DNA from: Rhodobacteraceae bacterium UBA6213 | GTDB taxonomy: Bacteria; Pseudomonadota; Alphaproteobacteria; Rhodobacterales; Rhodobacteraceae | DNA length: 64,000 nt | Assembly: GCA_002421605.1 (NCBI GenBank) | Contig: DISJ01000009.1 | Coordinates: 253,717-317,716 of the forward strand | Reading direction: 5' to 3' | In this document: one piece after another, positions 43,079 through 51,309 of the stretch | Position numbering within the stretch: position 1 is the first letter of the stretch | How the letters are laid out: every line of letters begins with the position of its first letter | Program-made: the position numbers and the translations under genes | The notes under the pieces: model-generated | What the model was told of the DNA's origin: nothing | Seen by the model: only the letters and a program-made list of their open reading frames with translations | The model's database searches: none

Positions 43079-43105
43079 AAAGGGCGCCACGAAGGGCGCC
43101 CTTTT
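43078..43105. terminator. Bidirectional rho-independent terminator between thiQ and petC
   Basis: AAAAGGGCGCC (43078-43088) pairs perfectly with GGCGCCCTTTT (43095-43105), an 11-bp stem with a six-base loop. T-tracts result on either strand, so it can end both the thiBPQ and the petABC transcripts. Confidence 0.9.
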
Positions 43106-43153
43106 GCTTGGTCGAGTTTTCCGAAGTGCGGGGGCAAGCCCCGGCGCATCGTG

Positions 43154-43996
43154 TCAGGCATTCTTTTTGCCCTTGTGGGGCGCCCAGAGCTGCTTGTTGG
43201 AGTAGTAGAGCGTGACTGACAGCAGCGACAGCAACAGGATGGCGATGAAGCCAGCCTTTTTGCGCGCCATCATCTTGGGTTCGGCAGCCCACATCAGGAA
43301 GGCCGAGATATCTTCGGCAACTTGATGGGCGCTGGCCGGGGTGCCATCCGCGTATTCGACAACATCATCGAACACCATTTGGGGCATCGCGAACCAAGTG
43401 CCCGGCACGGTCGAGATACCGTCCGCATCCTTGCACTCGTCCGGAACGGCGCCCGCTGTGAAGGTCACGTTGTAGTAACCATCAAAGTCTGCAGGCGCGC
43501 AGGCCGGCGGGTCTTCGTAACCGACCAGGATCGAGTAAATGAACTCGGCGCCGCCCATACCTTGCAGAAGCTGGTTGATGCCGAGGCCATAGGGGCCGTG
43601 GAACCCGGCGCGACCTTTGGCGATCACGCTAAGGTCCGGCCCCATACCGTCACCCGTCACCGTCGGGAACATGTCGGCTGCGATGCGCGGACGCTCTTCG
43701 CCGGTTTCCTTGTCGATGATGGTCAAGTCGGCGGCATAGGCGCGCACCTCGTCAAACGGTATTGACGGCCCGCCCACTTCGGAAAGTGAACGGATCGGCA
43801 CATATTGCATACCGTGGCAAGCCGAGCAGACCTCGTTGTACACTTGGAAACCGCGGCGAAGTTGCGCCTGGTCGTAGGTGCCGAACGGACCTTCAAAGCT
43901 GAAGGCGATGTTCTCAACGTGCCCGCCCTCGCTGGCGAAGGCCGCGCCGGTGCCAAGGGCCAGCGACGCGATGGCAGAGATAAACAGATTTCTCAT
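43154..43996 (-). CDS. petC: Cytochrome c1 of the bc1 complex
   Basis: Covalent c-type haem subunit passing electrons from the Rieske protein to cytochrome c. The 280-residue precursor has a signal peptide MRNLFISAIASLALGTGAAFA, haem motif CSACH (Cys57, Cys60, His61), a Met-containing WFAMPQMVFDD sixth-ligand region, the extra Cys pair of Rhodobacter c1 (in PPACAP and VPDECKD), and a C-terminal membrane anchor. AAGGAC precedes ATG 43996. Last gene of petABC (fbcFBC). Confidence 0.96.
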   Translation of the reverse strand: MRNLFISAIASLALGTGAAFASEGGHVENIAFSFEGPFGTYDQAQLRRGFQVYNEVCSACHGMQYVPIRSLSEVGGPSIPFDEVRAYAADLTIIDKETGEERPRIAADMFPTVTGDGMGPDLSVIAKGRAGFHGPYGLGINQLLQGMGGAEFIYSILVGYEDPPACAPADFDGYYNVTFTAGAVPDECKDADGISTVPGTWFAMPQMVFDDVVEYADGTPASAHQVAEDISAFLMWAAEPKMMARKKAGFIAILLLSLLSVTLYYSNKQLWAPHKGKKNA

Positions 43997-44013
43997 GATA
44001 TCGGTCCTTTTCC

Positions 44014-45336
44014 TTATTCGGCCGGGTGCGATTTGACGCCGTAGTGGGCGTTGAAATCTTCCTCGATCGTCGCCACCGGGGTTAGCGGTTTTTCGATCAA
44101 CCCCAAAATCGGCAGGATTACGAGGAAGTAGGCGAACCAGTAGCTGGCCGCGATCAGCGAAATGTAGGCATAGACACCCGTAGTCGCCTGCGCACCTGAC
44201 CAAGTCAGAACCACGAAGTCGATTACCAAAAGCCAGTACCACCACTTGAACATCGGGCGATAACGGCCCGAGCGCACTTTCGAGGTGTCAAGCCACGGTG
44301 CCAGCGCCAACACGATGAGTGAGCCGAACATCGCGATCACGCCAAAGAACTTCGCGTTGATTACACCGAACGTGACCCAATCAACCAGCATCACCACCCA
44401 GACGTCAGGGGTAAAGGTGCGCAGGATTGCGTAGAACGGCAGGAAGTACCATTCGGGCACGATATGGGTAGGCGTGACCATCGGGTTAGCCGGAATGTAG
44501 TTGTCGGGGTGCCCGAGGAAGTTCGGCATGAAGCCGACGACCGCGAAGAAGGCGACCAGAATCACTGCCAGCGCGAACAGGTCCTTGATTACGAAGTAGG
44601 GCCAGAAGGGCAGGGTGTCTTTGTCGGCTTCGGCCTTCGAGGTGCGGCGCACTTCGACCCCGGTGGGGTTGCCGTTGCCGGTAGAGTGGAAGGCCCAGAT
44701 GTGAATAGCAACCAGCGCCACAAGGATCATCGGCACCAGATAGTGCAGGCTGAAGAAGCGATTGAGCGTTGCGTTGTCAACCGAAGGTCCACCCAGCAGC
44801 CAGGTCTGGACCGCGTCACCCACCCACGGGATCGCACCAAACAGGCCGGTGATGACCGTGGCTGCCCAGAACGACATCTGGCCCCAGGGCAGAACGTAGC
44901 CAAGGAAGGCCGAAGCCATCATCGCCACGTAGATCAGCATGCCGAGGATCCAGGTGATTTCGCGCGGGGCCTTGTAGCTGCCGTAGTAGAGGCCGCGGAA
45001 GATGTGGATATAAACGGCAAAGAAGAACAACGAGCCGCCGTTGGCGTGCACGTAGCGCAGCATATGGCCGCCATTCACATCGCGCATGATATGCTCGACC
45101 GAGGCGAAGGCCAGGTCGATATGCGGTGTGTAGTGCATCGCCAGGATGATCCCGGTGACAAGTTGCGAGATCATGCAGAACGCCAGAATAATACCCCAGA
45201 TCCACCACCAGTTCAGGTTCTTCGGGGTGGGGATCATCATCGTGTCATACGCAAGCGACACGATCGGAAGGCGTGCGTGAATCCATTTTTCGATACCCGT
45301 CTTGGGCTCGTAGTGTTTGTGTGGAATGCCGGACAT
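44014..45336 (-). CDS. petB: Cytochrome b of the bc1 complex
   Basis: The 440-residue membrane protein carries both b haems and the quinone sites. Visible features are the LRYVHANGGSLFFFAVYIHIFR segment (haem-ligand helix B), WGQMSFWAATVITGLF, the HIWAFHSTGNGNP helix D region, and the Qo-site PEWY motif in HIVPEWYFLPFYAILR. It is an unsplit cytochrome b, as in Rhodobacterales, rather than b6 plus subunit IV. GGGAG precedes the ATG at 45336. Located between petA and petC. Confidence 0.97.
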   Translation of the reverse strand: MSGIPHKHYEPKTGIEKWIHARLPIVSLAYDTMMIPTPKNLNWWWIWGIILAFCMISQLVTGIILAMHYTPHIDLAFASVEHIMRDVNGGHMLRYVHANGGSLFFFAVYIHIFRGLYYGSYKAPREITWILGMLIYVAMMASAFLGYVLPWGQMSFWAATVITGLFGAIPWVGDAVQTWLLGGPSVDNATLNRFFSLHYLVPMILVALVAIHIWAFHSTGNGNPTGVEVRRTSKAEADKDTLPFWPYFVIKDLFALAVILVAFFAVVGFMPNFLGHPDNYIPANPMVTPTHIVPEWYFLPFYAILRTFTPDVWVVMLVDWVTFGVINAKFFGVIAMFGSLIVLALAPWLDTSKVRSGRYRPMFKWWYWLLVIDFVVLTWSGAQATTGVYAYISLIAASYWFAYFLVILPILGLIEKPLTPVATIEEDFNAHYGVKSHPAE

Positions 45337-45350
45337 AAGTCTGTTCTCCC

Positions 45351-45911
45351 TCAGCCCAAGAGGATGGTGGTTGCGTCGCTGAAGCGAGCCACCGGGATGT
45401 CGAGGTTGCGCGGCGCGGGACCTTTGCGGATCCGCCCAGAGGTGTCGTAGTGCGAACCGTGGCAGGGGCAGAACCAGCCGCCAAAGTCGCCAGCGCCGTT
45501 GCCCACCGGCACACAGCCGAGGTGGGTGCAAACACCGATCATGACCAGCCACTCGCCTGCTTCATCAAGCGAGCGGTTCTGGTCCGAGGCGTCGGCGCCC
45601 GGTTTGTTGGCGTTTTGCGCAAGATTGTCGATCGTCAGATCTTGCAGCGGCGTTGCGCGCGCAGCCTCGATTTCGGCGGGCGCACGGCGGCGCACGAAAA
45701 CCGGTTTGCCGCGCCATTTCACGGTCAGCTGAGTGCCAACTTCAACGCCGCTAATATCGACATAGATAGACGCAAGTGCTTGCACATCGGCCGAGGGGTT
45801 CATCTGGTCGATCAGCGGCCAGACCGCGACGCCAGTGGTGACAAGACCGACACCCCCGGCCGCATAATGGATGAAATCTCTGCGAGTGCCGGTAACTTCT
45901 GCTTGGGACAC
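45351..45911 (-). CDS. petA: Rieske iron-sulfur subunit of the bc1 complex
   Basis: The 186-residue protein has TGTRRDFIHYAAGG, the uncleaved Tat-type signal anchor of bacterial Rieske proteins, and the 2Fe-2S ligands CTHLGC and CPCHGS. It begins with a GTG at 45911 preceded by GGGAG; no ATG start fits. The region 45912-46108 upstream must contain the petABC promoter; no convincing -35/-10 pair was identified. Adjacent PetR and PetP are likely regulators. Confidence 0.96.
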   Translation of the reverse strand: MSQAEVTGTRRDFIHYAAGGVGLVTTGVAVWPLIDQMNPSADVQALASIYVDISGVEVGTQLTVKWRGKPVFVRRRAPAEIEAARATPLQDLTIDNLAQNANKPGADASDQNRSLDEAGEWLVMIGVCTHLGCVPVGNGAGDFGGWFCPCHGSHYDTSGRIRKGPAPRNLDIPVARFSDATTILLG

Positions 45912-46108
45912 GAGTTCTTCTCCCTTCCCGGGCCTATGATAAGGCCAATAAGACTGGTCGGGCCGCAAAGTCGCAGCCTGCCCGGGGCTTGTAGCAATCA
46001 CGACTCTGTCAGTCCAGCGGACAATAACGCACAGCAGATGCGTTTTTGTTTGCGTGACACACATGCCCATGTGCCCGAAAAGGCGATGAAAACACTCGGG
46101 TTTATCGC

Positions 46109-46816
46109 TTAGTCGGGGGCCAGCATATAGCCCGCGCCGCGAACGGTTTGCAGAAAGCGCGGCTCGCGTGGATCAGCTTCTATCTTGCGTCGCAAACGGG
46201 TAATCTGCACATCGACGGCGCGGTCTTGCGCCGCGCCGGGCTCTGTTCCACGGTCGCGACCCAGCGCCTCGACCAGCTCGGCGCGGGTGACAACGGCCCC
46301 CGCGCGCCCGGCAAAAATGCGCATCAAAGCCGCTTCTGTGGCAGTCAGTCGCACCGGCAATTCGCCGCGCCAGATCTCGCCACGCTCCATTTCATAGCGC
46401 AGCGGGCCCAAAGTCAGTTGTTTTGGGCCCGGCGCGGCCAAATCCGGGGTGCGGCGCAAAATGGCGGCGATTCGTAGCAACAGTTCCTTGGGCTCGAACG
46501 GCTTGGCAAGGTAATCGTCAGCGCCCGCTTCAAGCCCTTCGATCCGGTCGCGGGTTTCACTGCGTGCGGTCAGCAGCAGGATCGGGGTGGCCAGTCGCTG
46601 GCGCAAATCGCGGGTCAGGCTGATGCCATCTTCGCCCGGCATCATCACATCAAGCACGATCAGGCTGAACTCCAGCCCCGCCAGCAGTCTGCGCGCGTGT
46701 GCGCTGTCGCGCGCGGTGGTCACGAAATACCCGTTGCGCGCAAGGAACTTCTGCATCAGCCCACGGATGCGTTCGTCATCATCAACAATCAGAATATGGG
46801 GCTGCACCTGCATCAT
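46109..46816 (-). CDS. petR: OmpR/PhoB-family response regulator, PetR-like
   Basis: The 235-residue protein has a receiver domain with acidic pocket DDD (12-14), phospho-acceptor Asp56 in VLDVMMPGEDG and Lys in LAKPFEP, then a winged-helix DNA-binding domain with LTATEAALMRIF and VDVQITRLRRKIE and TVRGAGYML. In Rhodobacter capsulatus, PetR (response regulator) and PetP (MarR-type) are encoded just upstream of the bc1 operon and affect growth; gene order here is the same (petP-petR-petABC). No sensor kinase is nearby. Overlaps petP by 4 bases. Confidence 0.85.
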   Translation of the reverse strand: MMQVQPHILIVDDDERIRGLMQKFLARNGYFVTTARDSAHARRLLAGLEFSLIVLDVMMPGEDGISLTRDLRQRLATPILLLTARSETRDRIEGLEAGADDYLAKPFEPKELLLRIAAILRRTPDLAAPGPKQLTLGPLRYEMERGEIWRGELPVRLTATEAALMRIFAGRAGAVVTRAELVEALGRDRGTEPGAAQDRAVDVQITRLRRKIEADPREPRFLQTVRGAGYMLAPD

Positions 46817-47319
46817 ACGCCGTCACGCAGCATCAGATACTGGCGGCGCATGTCGAGGTCCATCATCGCTTCCAGCACCTGACGAAAGCCCGCCACCGCC
46901 TGTGGCCCGGCGGTGCGGTAGGCGGCGCGCATCCGCACCCGCTGCGCCTCGCTCAGCTCGCGCTCTAGCGCCGTGCCTTTTTCGGTCAGATACAGATGAC
47001 GCTCGCGCTTGTCGCGCCGCCCGATGCGGCTTTCAACCAGCCCATCGTCGATCAAGGTGCGCAGAACGCGGTTCAGGCTTTGCTTGGTTACACCCAGCAC
47101 AGCCAGCAAAGTGTTGACCGTCAGCCCCGACTGGCGATGGATGAAATGCAGCGCGCGATGGTGGGCGCGCCCATAGGCCAGCTTTTCCAGAATCCGGTCC
47201 GGGTCTGCGGTAAAGCCCCGATAGGCAAAGAACATTGCCTCGATGCCCTTGCGCAACTGCTCGTCAGTCAGAAACAGAAGCGCCTCGCCGCCTGCAACAC
47301 TTGTTCCGTTATCCGCCAT
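46813..47319 (-). CDS. petP: MarR-family regulator, PetP-like
   Basis: The 168-residue protein has a winged helix-turn-helix with SGLTVNTLLAVLGVTKQSLNRVLRTL (about 69-94) and the wing GRRDKRERHLYLTEKG (about 104-119), as in MarR proteins. Position upstream of petR and petABC identifies it as the PetP counterpart. GAGGGG lies 4 bases before ATG 47319. It is divergent from ilvE; the 154-bp space contains two TTGCGCAA palindromes that it might bind. Confidence 0.82.
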   Translation of the reverse strand: MADNGTSVAGGEALLFLTDEQLRKGIEAMFFAYRGFTADPDRILEKLAYGRAHHRALHFIHRQSGLTVNTLLAVLGVTKQSLNRVLRTLIDDGLVESRIGRRDKRERHLYLTEKGTALERELSEAQRVRMRAAYRTAGPQAVAGFRQVLEAMMDLDMRRQYLMLRDGV

Positions 47320-47397
47320 GGCGCCCCTCAATTCTTCGCTGATTTTATGTCAGCCTTGTTGACTTTCCAAGAATCAATTGCTACCGAAACTTAGATT

Positions 47398-47437
47398 TTG
47401 CGCAATAATATGTCCAAAACGGACCTTTCTTGCGCAA
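47398..47437. promoter_or_regulatory. Paired palindromes in the petP-ilvE divergent region (candidate operator)
   Basis: TTGCGCAA occurs at 47398-47405 and again at 47430-47437, three helical turns apart (32 bp), flanking a GTCC-N5-GGAC inverted repeat (47412-47424). This symmetry between divergent genes resembles an operator. The regulator is unknown; PetP autoregulation or a leucine-responsive factor at ilvE are both possible. Confidence 0.4.
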
Positions 47438-47473
47438 CATTCGCAAATGAGACGCGCCTCGGAGGGAAATAAC

Positions 47474-48343
47474 ATGGCCGGTGCTTATGATGATCGTGAC
47501 GGCAAGATCTGGATGGACGGCAAGCTGGTGGACTGGCGCGATGCCAAGGTGCACGTGCTGACCCACGCGCTGCACTATGCCTCGAGCGTGTTCGAGGGCG
47601 AGCGGTGCTACAACGGGCGTATTTTCAAATCGGTCGAACATTCCGAGCGGCTGCTCCGCTCGGGGCAGCTGATCGATATGACCATCCCCTATACCGTCGC
47701 CGAGATTGAAGCGGCCAAAACCGCGACCCTTGCAGCCAATGGGTTGACCGATGCCTATGTGCGCCCGGTGGCCTGGCGCGGTTCAGGCGAAGACATGGGC
47801 GTTGCGGCAAAACGCAACCCGGTGCATCTGGCCATCGCGGTTTGGACTTGGGGCGCTTATTATGGCGATGCCAAGATGAAGGGCGCCAAGCTCGACATCT
47901 CAAAATGGAAACGTCCCAGCCCCGAGACGATTCCTTCGGCGGCCAAGGCCGCGGGTCTGTACATGATCTGCACCATTTCCAAGCACGCTGCCGAGGCCAA
48001 AGGTTGTTCGGATGCAATGATGTTCGATTACCGCGGCTATGTTGCCGAGGCGACCGGGGCCAACATCTTTTTTGTGAAAGACGGTGAAGTTCACACACCT
48101 TACGCAGACGCAATTCTGAACGGCATCACCCGCCAGACCGTTATCGGGATGCTGCGCGCCAAGGGCATAACGGTGAACGAACGCTTCATTCGCCCCGAAG
48201 AGCTTGAAGGCTTTGAACAGTGTTTCCTTACCGGCACCGCGGCCGAGGTAACGCCCGTGGGCCAGATTGGCGGCTATATGTTTGAAGTAGGCGCGCTGAC
48301 GCGGGACATCGCGTCCGAATATGAAAAGATGGTGCGCAGCTGA
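47474..48343 (+). CDS. ilvE: Branched-chain amino acid aminotransferase
   Basis: Transfers amino groups between glutamate and the keto acids of valine, leucine and isoleucine. The 289-residue protein has HALHYASSVFEGERCY, VRPVAWRGSGEDMGV, likely Schiff-base Lys158 in IPSAAKA, and GYVAEATGANIFFVKDGEV with the canonical glutamate that the other class IV enzyme at 21.5 kb lacks. GGAGGG lies 7 bases before ATG 47474. It has a monocistronic layout with a hairpin 8 bp after the stop. Confidence 0.94.
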   Translation: MAGAYDDRDGKIWMDGKLVDWRDAKVHVLTHALHYASSVFEGERCYNGRIFKSVEHSERLLRSGQLIDMTIPYTVAEIEAAKTATLAANGLTDAYVRPVAWRGSGEDMGVAAKRNPVHLAIAVWTWGAYYGDAKMKGAKLDISKWKRPSPETIPSAAKAAGLYMICTISKHAAEAKGCSDAMMFDYRGYVAEATGANIFFVKDGEVHTPYADAILNGITRQTVIGMLRAKGITVNERFIRPEELEGFEQCFLTGTAAEVTPVGQIGGYMFEVGALTRDIASEYEKMVRS

Positions 48344-48350
48344 CACGCGT

Positions 48351-48375
48351 CGGGGCGGCGGCAAGCGCCGCCCCG
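48351..48375. terminator. GC-rich hairpin between convergent ilvE and glyoxalase-related gene
   Basis: CGGGGCGGCG (48351-48360) pairs with CGCCGCCCCG (48366-48375) in a perfect 10-bp stem with a five-base loop. No T-tract follows on either strand, so it is either a weak terminator or an mRNA 3'-end stabiliser shared by both genes. Confidence 0.55.
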
Positions 48376-48379
48376 CGCC

Positions 48380-48808
48380 TTAGAGCTTCAAAACCAGATG
48401 TGGTACCCCGTCTGAGGTTTTGTCGCCAGATACACCATCGGCGCCCACCACTTTGGTTACGCGGCTGCGAAAGTTGGAAAAGCTGTCGAACGTGACCACG
48501 TCGACGGGCGCATCAAACTCTAGCACCACCTGCCAGCGCCCGTCTGATAGCGCGGTAAGGCCAACCACTTCGGCCAGAAACGGCTGTTTCAGATAGTGCC
48601 CTTCGACCACCTGCCCCACCATCACCGGCGGGCGCGGTGCGTTGCCGATAGCGGCGTGCAGTGTATTCCAATCTTTGAATCCGTGGCTTTTGGCCACCAG
48701 TTCAAGTGCCTGCGAATGTCCGATCTCGCGGCCCTCGGCCTGCAAGCTTGCGCGCAAAGCCTTGGCCTGCGCCTTTGCCGCGTCCATGCCGGGAATAAAT
48801 CCTGCCAT
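48380..48808 (-). CDS. Glyoxalase-superfamily-related conserved protein
   Basis: The 142-residue protein starts MAGFIPGMDAAKAQAKALRA and has SQALELVAKSHGFKDWNTLHAA near 48-69, a segment typical of small alphaproteobacterial proteins annotated as glyoxalase superfamily. The second half is beta-rich (VVLEFDAPVDVVTFDSFSNF). No glyoxalase metal ligands can be pointed out with confidence and the biochemical role is unknown. AGGAAAG upstream supports ATG 48808. It converges with ilvE. Confidence 0.65.
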   Translation of the reverse strand: MAGFIPGMDAAKAQAKALRASLQAEGREIGHSQALELVAKSHGFKDWNTLHAAIGNAPRPPVMVGQVVEGHYLKQPFLAEVVGLTALSDGRWQVVLEFDAPVDVVTFDSFSNFRSRVTKVVGADGVSGDKTSDGVPHLVLKL

Positions 48809-49002
48809 GCTGCTTTCCTTCCCAAACATCGGGGCTTCGCGTGATGGTGCCTGCATTGCCACCGCACCCCTGCTGTTTTGGAACCAGCGGGCAGATCCGG
48901 GCTTCACCGTGGCCCTTTGGCCTGCAGGCGGCAGGGGCCCGGCCCCTAGCGCTTGCGATAATCCGGGGCGCGGGCTGCGTCAAGCCGCGCCGCTACGGCT
49001 GT

Positions 49003-49194
49003 TTAGGCCTCGCGGCCCTTTTCGATGCGCACGAACTCTTCAACGCGGCGGCCTTCGTCGGCACCGTCGCTGCCTTTGCGCTGCAGATCGGTGGTAGCTT
49101 TGCTAGGCTTTTCAGCCCGCTCGATTTCGACATAGGCGCGCAGGCGATCGGCATCTGAATTCGGGCGTTCATGGTCTGCAAGATGTCGCGTCAT
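49003..49194 (-). CDS. Small hypothetical protein
   Basis: A 63-residue, highly charged and hydrophilic protein (starts MTRHLADHERPNSDADRLRA) with no recognised domain, signal or membrane segment. Support for it being real is limited to GGAG 6 bases before ATG 49194, moderate length and codon composition like its neighbours. It lies between an EamA transporter and a glyoxalase-related gene, all on the minus strand. The 194 bp between it and the latter hold nothing recognised. Confidence 0.45.
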   Translation of the reverse strand: MTRHLADHERPNSDADRLRAYVEIERAEKPSKATTDLQRKGSDGADEGRRVEEFVRIEKGREA

Positions 49195-49247
49195 GGCGTT
49201 CTCCACTGTATTACGGACACTCAAGATAACACCTGCGGGGTTAAATT

Positions 49248-50165
49248 TCACCCCTGCGGCGTCATTACCTTGCGTTGACGAGCGCGTTCCAGCCCAAGCG
49301 CACGCTCGCGCCAGATGATCAGCACGCCCGCCAAGATCACCAACGAGGCACCGGCGAGCATGACCAGCGTGGGAACTTCGTCAAAGATGAAATAGCCAAT
49401 CGCCAACGCAAAAATCATCGAGGCATATTCAAAAGGCGCAATCACTCCGGCGTCTGCGTAGCGGTAGCTCGAGGTCAAAAATATCTGCCCCAAGCCGCCA
49501 AGAAGCCCCGCCAGCACCAGCAAAGCCGCCTCGGTGGGGGTAGGAATCACCCAACCAAAAGGCAGCGTGATAAGGCTGAGCACACTGGATGTGACCGAAA
49601 ACCAGAATACGATGGCACTGGTGCGCTCGGTTGCCACCAGCTTGCGCACAAACACCTGTGCCAATGCCGAGCAGAGCGCCCCCATCAACACCACCACAGC
49701 ACCTAACGCCTCGCGGTCGTTCGTTACACCTGAACCGCTCAACCGCGGTGACAGCACGATGAGCACGCCCACCAGTCCAAGTGCAACGGCCGTCATGCGA
49801 AACGCCCGCACCTTTTCGCCCAGAAACATCGCCGCAAAAACAACGGTCAGCAGTGGCGAGGCATAGCCGATGGCCGTAACCTCTGGCAACGGCAACAGCC
49901 CAAGCCCCGCAAACCCCAGCCCCATCGCGGTGGTTCCCAACACACCGCGCCAGACGTGGCCGATGGGGCTAGCAACCCGCACGCCGCTGCGCAGCTCGCG
50001 CCGCACCGCCAACCAAACCAGAATCACCGGAATCGCGAAGAAAGAGCGAAAGAATACCGCTTCTCCGGCAGGCACATGCGCCGACGACGCCTTGATCAAA
50101 GACGACATGGCGATGAAAACCAGCACCGAGATCAGTTTTAGTAGGATTCCGCGCAAAGGTGACAT
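49248..50165 (-). CDS. EamA/DMT family transporter
   Basis: The 305-residue protein has about ten transmembrane helices in two EamA repeats, with EAVFFRSFFAIPVILVWLAV and PLPEVTAIGYASPLLTVVFA in the first and AGVIAPFEYASMIFALAIGY in the second, closest in pattern to RhaT/YdcZ-like metabolite exporters. Substrate unknown. No ribosome site precedes ATG 50165; instead two hairpins fill the gap to queG, one abutting the start codon. It reads in the same direction as queG. Confidence 0.83.
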   Translation of the reverse strand: MSPLRGILLKLISVLVFIAMSSLIKASSAHVPAGEAVFFRSFFAIPVILVWLAVRRELRSGVRVASPIGHVWRGVLGTTAMGLGFAGLGLLPLPEVTAIGYASPLLTVVFAAMFLGEKVRAFRMTAVALGLVGVLIVLSPRLSGSGVTNDREALGAVVVLMGALCSALAQVFVRKLVATERTSAIVFWFSVTSSVLSLITLPFGWVIPTPTEAALLVLAGLLGGLGQIFLTSSYRYADAGVIAPFEYASMIFALAIGYFIFDEVPTLVMLAGASLVILAGVLIIWRERALGLERARQRKVMTPQG

Positions 50166-50219
50166 GGCGCTATGCTAGCGCCCCCAGAACGCCAAAGAAA
50201 AGACCGCCCGGCGTTCTGG
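50166..50219 (-). repeat. Two stacked hairpins filling the queG-EamA gap
   Basis: CCAGAACGCC (50184-50193) pairs perfectly with GGCGTTCTGG (50210-50219), directly after the queG stop. GGCGCTA (50166-50172) pairs perfectly with TAGCGCC (50176-50182), ending against the EamA start codon. Together they occupy all but a base or two of the 54-bp gap. Neither has a downstream T-tract, so a translational or mRNA-processing role is as likely as termination. Confidence 0.7.
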
Positions 50220-51245
50220 TTACAATTCTTTGGCCAACCGCGCCGCGGCCCAGATGGCGGCATCACCAACGGCAGGGTCTGCATCGGTGCGCAATCCCTC
50301 GGCCACGCTGCGCAAACTGGCAACGCCCGAATTGCCGATTGCATATAACACGTTGCGCACCATCCGATTGCGCCCGATCCGCTTGATCGGGCTGCCCGAA
50401 AACCGCGCCCGAAACCCGGCATCATCCAGCGCCGCGAGTTCCGCCAAAAGCGGCGGCCCTGCCTCGCGCGGGGCATAGCGCATCTCGTGTGCCGCTGCGG
50501 CAAACTTGTTCCACGGGCAAACCGCCAAGCAATCGTCGCAGCCATAGATGCGGTTGCCCAGCAACGGGCGCAGCGCCTCGTCTACAGACCCGCGATGCTC
50601 GATTGTCAGATACGAAATGCAGCGGCGTGCATCGAGCTGCCAAGGCGCGGGAAACGCCTTGGTCGGGCAGATGTCGAGGCAGGCTGTGCAGACACCGCAA
50701 TGCTCTGCCTCGGGCGCATCGGGTTCTAGCTCCAGCGTCGTGAAGATCGCGCTCAAAAAGAACCAGTTGCCCAGATCGCGCGCTAAAAGGTTGGTGTGCT
50801 TGCCTTGCCAACCCAAGCCAGCCGCCGCGGCCAGCGGTTTTTCCATCACCGGCGCGGTATCGACGAACACCTTGATTTCGCACCCCGTCTCGGCCACCAG
50901 CCAGCGCCCCAACCGCTTTAGCCGCGCTTTGACGATATCGTGGTAATCGCGCCCCTGTGCATAAACGCTGATCGCCCCATGCTCTGGTTTCTGCAAAATC
51001 GCCAAAGGATCGCCTGCGGGCGTATAAACCTCGGCAAGCATCAGAACCGAGCGCGCCTCGGGCCAGAGCACCGCCGGATTGCCGCGCCATTCCATCCGCT
51101 CGGCCATCCAACCCATCTGACCGTGCCGATCAGCCGCTACAAACGCCGCCAGCCGCGCCGCGAGTTCAGGCACCGCGTCGGGCCGCGTGACCCGCGCCTT
51201 GGAAAACCCTTCGCTCAAAGCTTGACTGATCAGCCGCGCCTTCAT
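50220..51245 (-). CDS. queG: Epoxyqueuosine reductase QueG
   Basis: Cobalamin- and iron-sulfur-dependent enzyme that reduces epoxyqueuosine to queuosine in tRNA. The 341-residue protein has an N-terminal cobalamin-binding-like domain with ISVYAQGRDYHDIVKARLKR and FVDTAPVMEKPLAAAAGLGW, two 4Fe-4S motifs CGVCTACLDICPT and CDDCLAVCPWNKF, and C-terminal HEAT-like repeats. ATG 51245 gives the usual MKARLISQA start. It follows the GST gene with a 64-bp gap on the same strand. Confidence 0.95.
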   Translation of the reverse strand: MKARLISQALSEGFSKARVTRPDAVPELAARLAAFVAADRHGQMGWMAERMEWRGNPAVLWPEARSVLMLAEVYTPAGDPLAILQKPEHGAISVYAQGRDYHDIVKARLKRLGRWLVAETGCEIKVFVDTAPVMEKPLAAAAGLGWQGKHTNLLARDLGNWFFLSAIFTTLELEPDAPEAEHCGVCTACLDICPTKAFPAPWQLDARRCISYLTIEHRGSVDEALRPLLGNRIYGCDDCLAVCPWNKFAAAAHEMRYAPREAGPPLLAELAALDDAGFRARFSGSPIKRIGRNRMVRNVLYAIGNSGVASLRSVAEGLRTDADPAVGDAAIWAAARLAKEL

Positions 51246-51309
51246 GCGCCCCCGCGTTCTTGCTGCCAAACTATCGTCGAGCGCGCTTGCGCCAGACCGC
51301 CCCGATCAT

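Noticed and set aside
44464..45450. A 328-residue plus-strand frame opposite petB
   Set aside because: Antisense shadow of cytochrome b; highly charged sequence with no family resemblance.
47359..47387. TTGACT-17-TACCGA as the ilvE promoter
   Set aside because: The -10 element is poor and the position relative to the palindromes is ambiguous, so no promoter was annotated.
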